From the NCBI RefSeq assembly GCF_000188695.1, contig NW_004754914.1, forward strand, positions 953,573 through 970,799: a stretch of 17,227 bases of DNA. Reading direction: 5' to 3'. This stretch comes from Salpingoeca rosetta (lineage: Eukaryota; Opisthokonta; Choanoflagellata; Craspedida; Salpingoecidae). The translations under genes were made by a program, and so were the position numbers. Shown here piece by piece: positions 15,461-17,227 of this stretch (position 1 is its first letter; each line of letters begins with the position of its first letter). A model generated the notes under the pieces. That model worked only from the letters and a program-made list of their open reading frames with translations. It did not search any database and had not been told where the DNA came from.

Positions 15461-15638
15461 ATGCAAGGGAGCAAGCGAGAGCAAGCAAAGGCGAGCAAGC
15501 AGGGGGGCAAGCAAATGAGAGCGAATCAGGGAGCAAGCAAATGAGAGCATATCAATTATCTTCACAGACACACATACACACACAGACACACACACAGACA
15601 CACACACAGACACACACACAGACACACACACACACACA
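15461..15638. repeat. GCAAG-type repeat followed by ACACACACAG decamers
   Basis: Imperfect GCAAG/GCAAA/GAGA units (15461-15548), then (CA)n with G at about 10-bp spacing (15563-15638), both in the EXO1/phosphatase convergent region. Confidence 0.9.
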
Positions 15639-15661
15639 TGCACTCCACGTTCCATGCAACA

Positions 15662-16900
15662 TCACCACCATCTGCGGTTCGTTGGTTTGAACACTTGCAC
15701 GGTGTCCTTGTGTGCATCGACCAGCGTAAACGTGTCGTTGCTGTGATCGTACTCAAACCCGGCCACAGCACAGTACCCGAGACGGGCCGTGTGCCCAACC
15801 TCAGCCAGGAGGTCGCGTATTGCCTCGCGGTGCGAGCAGATGAGGAAGCAGTGGCCCGCATGCTTCGTGCACAGCTTCACCAACGCCTCTCGAAAGCTCG
15901 ATGACCCGCACCGCCGCCGCGCCACGTACGATGTGCTGTCGCCAACGAGCGCGTTGATCTCGTCGTCGTCGGCAAACCGTGTGCCTCCAATGGTCCGTTC
16001 ACGCACCGCTGCGGCACACTCGGCCAAGGCATCGCACGCTGCCAGCTTGAGATCCAGCGCCTGCGCAACGACGGCTGCTGTGGATACGCAGCGGATCAGC
16101 GAGCTCGTGTACAGCACGTCCACGTGCAGCTTCTTCTTGGCGATAAACTTGGCTGCCGATCGCGCCTGGCCCTTGCCTTCCTCCGTCAGCGGCGGGTCAT
16201 ACGACCGCCCGTGTGTCTCTGGGCACTCCTTGTGTCGCCACGTGTTGTTGCTCACCTCATCCAGCCGCTCACCATGCCGCACAATGTACACCCTCGTCTT
16301 CTCCTTCTGCTTCTTCTGCTTCTTCTGCTTCTTCTTCTGCTCCAGGCTTGTGTCGTTCTTGCCGCTCGTCTCCTGTCTGCTCCGTTGTTCCTCCAACAAG
16401 CGCTGCTGCCCATGCGTGACCCTACTGTCCTGTTGCGCGTCCTCTCGCTGCAACTGATCCTGGCTTACTGCTTGCTCTGTCTCCGTGACTGTTCTGGTTG
16501 TGGCGGTGACGGTGTCGGCTGCGCCGGGCGTGCGTGCTGGGACGCGGGTGGTTGTCATGGTTGTGGTCACGGACGTTGTGGCGGCGTCCGGTTCCGTGCA
16601 TGACATGCTGGCAACAGATAGCTCTGTCAGCAATGGCTGCATCCGCATCCGCAGCTCCTGCGCCACAGGATCCCTGCTGCTCGCTTCGCCATCGCCATCG
16701 CCGTCGTGGTGGCCGTCGTGGTGGCCGTCGTGGTGGCCGTCGTGGTGGCCGTCGTGGTGGCCGTCGTGGTGGTGATGGGGTGGCGCGTGTTGCTGGTGAT
16801 GATGTGCGTCCTCCACACACACGGCCAGGTCCTCCTCCCACTCAAGGCCTTGAACCAGCACGTCGTGGCCAGCCGTCGTTCTCGCGCTGCTGCTCGTCAT
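15662..16900 (-). CDS. Histidine phosphatase superfamily (branch 1) protein with His/Asp-repeat N-terminus
   Basis: An intronless gene of 412 residues. The C-terminal half (about 203-412) is a branch-1 histidine phosphatase domain. VYIVRHGERLDE holds the catalytic RHGE with nucleophile H209. DPPLTEEGKGQA, LYTSSLIRCVSTA (R270) and ICSHREAIRDLL (H357) supply the remaining pocket, and E294 is a candidate proton donor. The RHGERxD form and length resemble UBASH3/TULA-like phosphatases more than phosphoglycerate mutase, but the substrate is not predictable. The N-terminal half is low complexity: His-rich with six HHDG repeats (about 45-67), a Thr-rich segment (about 108-141), and a Lys/Gln tract (EQKKKQKKQKKQKEK) just before the catalytic domain. 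No UBA or SH3 domain, signal peptide or membrane segment is seen. The start at 16900 is the first in-frame ATG after a (CA)n tract, and its Kozak context is poor, so an upstream exon is possible. Confidence 0.87.
   Translation of the reverse strand: MTSSSARTTAGHDVLVQGLEWEEDLAVCVEDAHHHQQHAPPHHHHDGHHDGHHDGHHDGHHDGHHDGDGDGEASSRDPVAQELRMRMQPLLTELSVASMSCTEPDAATTSVTTTMTTTRVPARTPGAADTVTATTRTVTETEQAVSQDQLQREDAQQDSRVTHGQQRLLEEQRSRQETSGKNDTSLEQKKKQKKQKKQKEKTRVYIVRHGERLDEVSNNTWRHKECPETHGRSYDPPLTEEGKGQARSAAKFIAKKKLHVDVLYTSSLIRCVSTAAVVAQALDLKLAACDALAECAAAVRERTIGGTRFADDDEINALVGDSTSYVARRRCGSSSFREALVKLCTKHAGHCFLICSHREAIRDLLAEVGHTARLGYCAVAGFEYDHSNDTFTLVDAHKDTVQVFKPTNRRWW
16701..16772 (-). repeat. Coding 12-bp minisatellite, six perfect copies, encoding HHDG
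   Basis: Six identical head-to-tail copies of ccgtcgtggtgg on the plus strand. In the phosphatase frame they read His-His-Asp-Gly. Perfect identity at synonymous sites points to recent expansion or gene conversion. The flanks carry degenerate versions (HHHH before, DGDGDGE after). Confidence 0.95.
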
Positions 16901-17227
16901 ATGTGTGTGTTGTGTGTGTGTTGTGTGTGTGTGGTTGGGCAGCGACGGAGCGTCGTGATGAATGGTGGACACAGCAAGCAAGCAAGACACGCGTTATTGT
17001 GTCGTTGTCGGGGCGTGGTTCTGATGATGACTGGCGCAAAACAGCAGTTACGCGAAGTGCCAACACGACAAATCATTGTTGGTTTGTGTGTTGGTTGCGA
17101 TGACGGTGGTTGTGATGATGGTGGTGTCATGTCACATCACCACATCATGACTTTGGTTTACAGTGCTCGCACAGCAAAGTTCATAGAGGCAGAGAGAGAG
17201 AGAGAGAGAGACAGAGAGACAGAGAGA
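16901..17227. promoter_or_regulatory. 5' flank of the histidine phosphatase gene
   Basis: Contains a TGTGTGTTG repeat directly next to the start codon (16901-16932), single-copy sequence, and a (GA)n tract at 17190-17227 running to the window edge. It presumably includes the promoter and 5' UTR. No TATA box or second gene is seen. Confidence 0.45.
17190..17227. repeat. (GA)n tract at the window edge
   Basis: GAGA repeat with CAGA interruptions reaching the last base, so its full length is unknown. Confidence 0.95.

Larger units (their letters stand above)
15216..15661. other. Convergent intergenic region between EXO1 and the phosphatase gene
   Basis: The 446 bp between two facing stop codons must hold both 3' UTRs. 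It contains TG-rich sequence after the EXO1 stop, an imperfect GCAAG/GCAAA repeat (15461-15548) and an interrupted (CA)n tract with regularly spaced G (15563-15638). The minus-strand phosphatase gene has no clear AATAAA here. No further gene is visible. Confidence 0.6.

Noticed and set aside
1..17227. Transposons or viral insertions
   Set aside because: No transposase, reverse transcriptase, integrase or long terminal or inverted repeats were seen; the repeats present are simple tandem arrays.

Overview
The window looks like intron-rich eukaryotic nuclear DNA, most likely from a unicellular holozoan such as a choanoflagellate. Introns are short, with GT..AG ends. About thirty TG/CA microsatellites sit almost entirely in introns and intergenic DNA. 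One gene encodes a CNK-type (connector enhancer of KSR) scaffold, a family known from animals and their close relatives. The organism assignment is an inference from these features.

Three genes can be read with good support. (1) Minus strand, 10170 down to about 1534: a CNK-like scaffold that I assembled from 23 phase-consistent exons. Its domain order is SAM, CRIC, PDZ, Ser-rich linker, Kre9/KNH-like beta-sandwich, PDZ, PDZ, basic Ser-rich linker, PH, followed by an uncertain 3' end that may add a His-rich tail. (2) Plus strand, 10773-15215: an exonuclease 1 (EXO1) orthologue in 10 exons, 829 residues. All FEN/EXO1-family catalytic carboxylates are present, and a long acidic, Ser-rich C-terminal region carries putative PCNA- and SUMO-binding motifs. 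(3) Minus strand, 16900-15662: an intronless 412-codon protein with a branch-1 histidine phosphatase domain (RHGE) behind a low-complexity N-terminus that includes six HHDG repeats.

Layout: 1-1007 is repeat-rich DNA with no gene I can support. It is followed by the CNK gene, a 602-bp divergent intergenic region shared by CNK and EXO1 (10171-10772), the EXO1 gene, a 446-bp convergent intergenic region (15216-15661), the phosphatase gene, and its 5' flank (16901-17227). The genes do not form an obvious pathway. CNK is a Ras/MAPK scaffold, EXO1 acts in DNA repair, and the phosphatase's substrate is unknown.

The most unusual item is the CNK architecture: three PDZ domains instead of the usual one, and a KNH-type domain, normally found in secreted or wall proteins, inside what should be a cytosolic scaffold. 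Exon boundaries are my own reading of splice sites and phases and have no transcript support.
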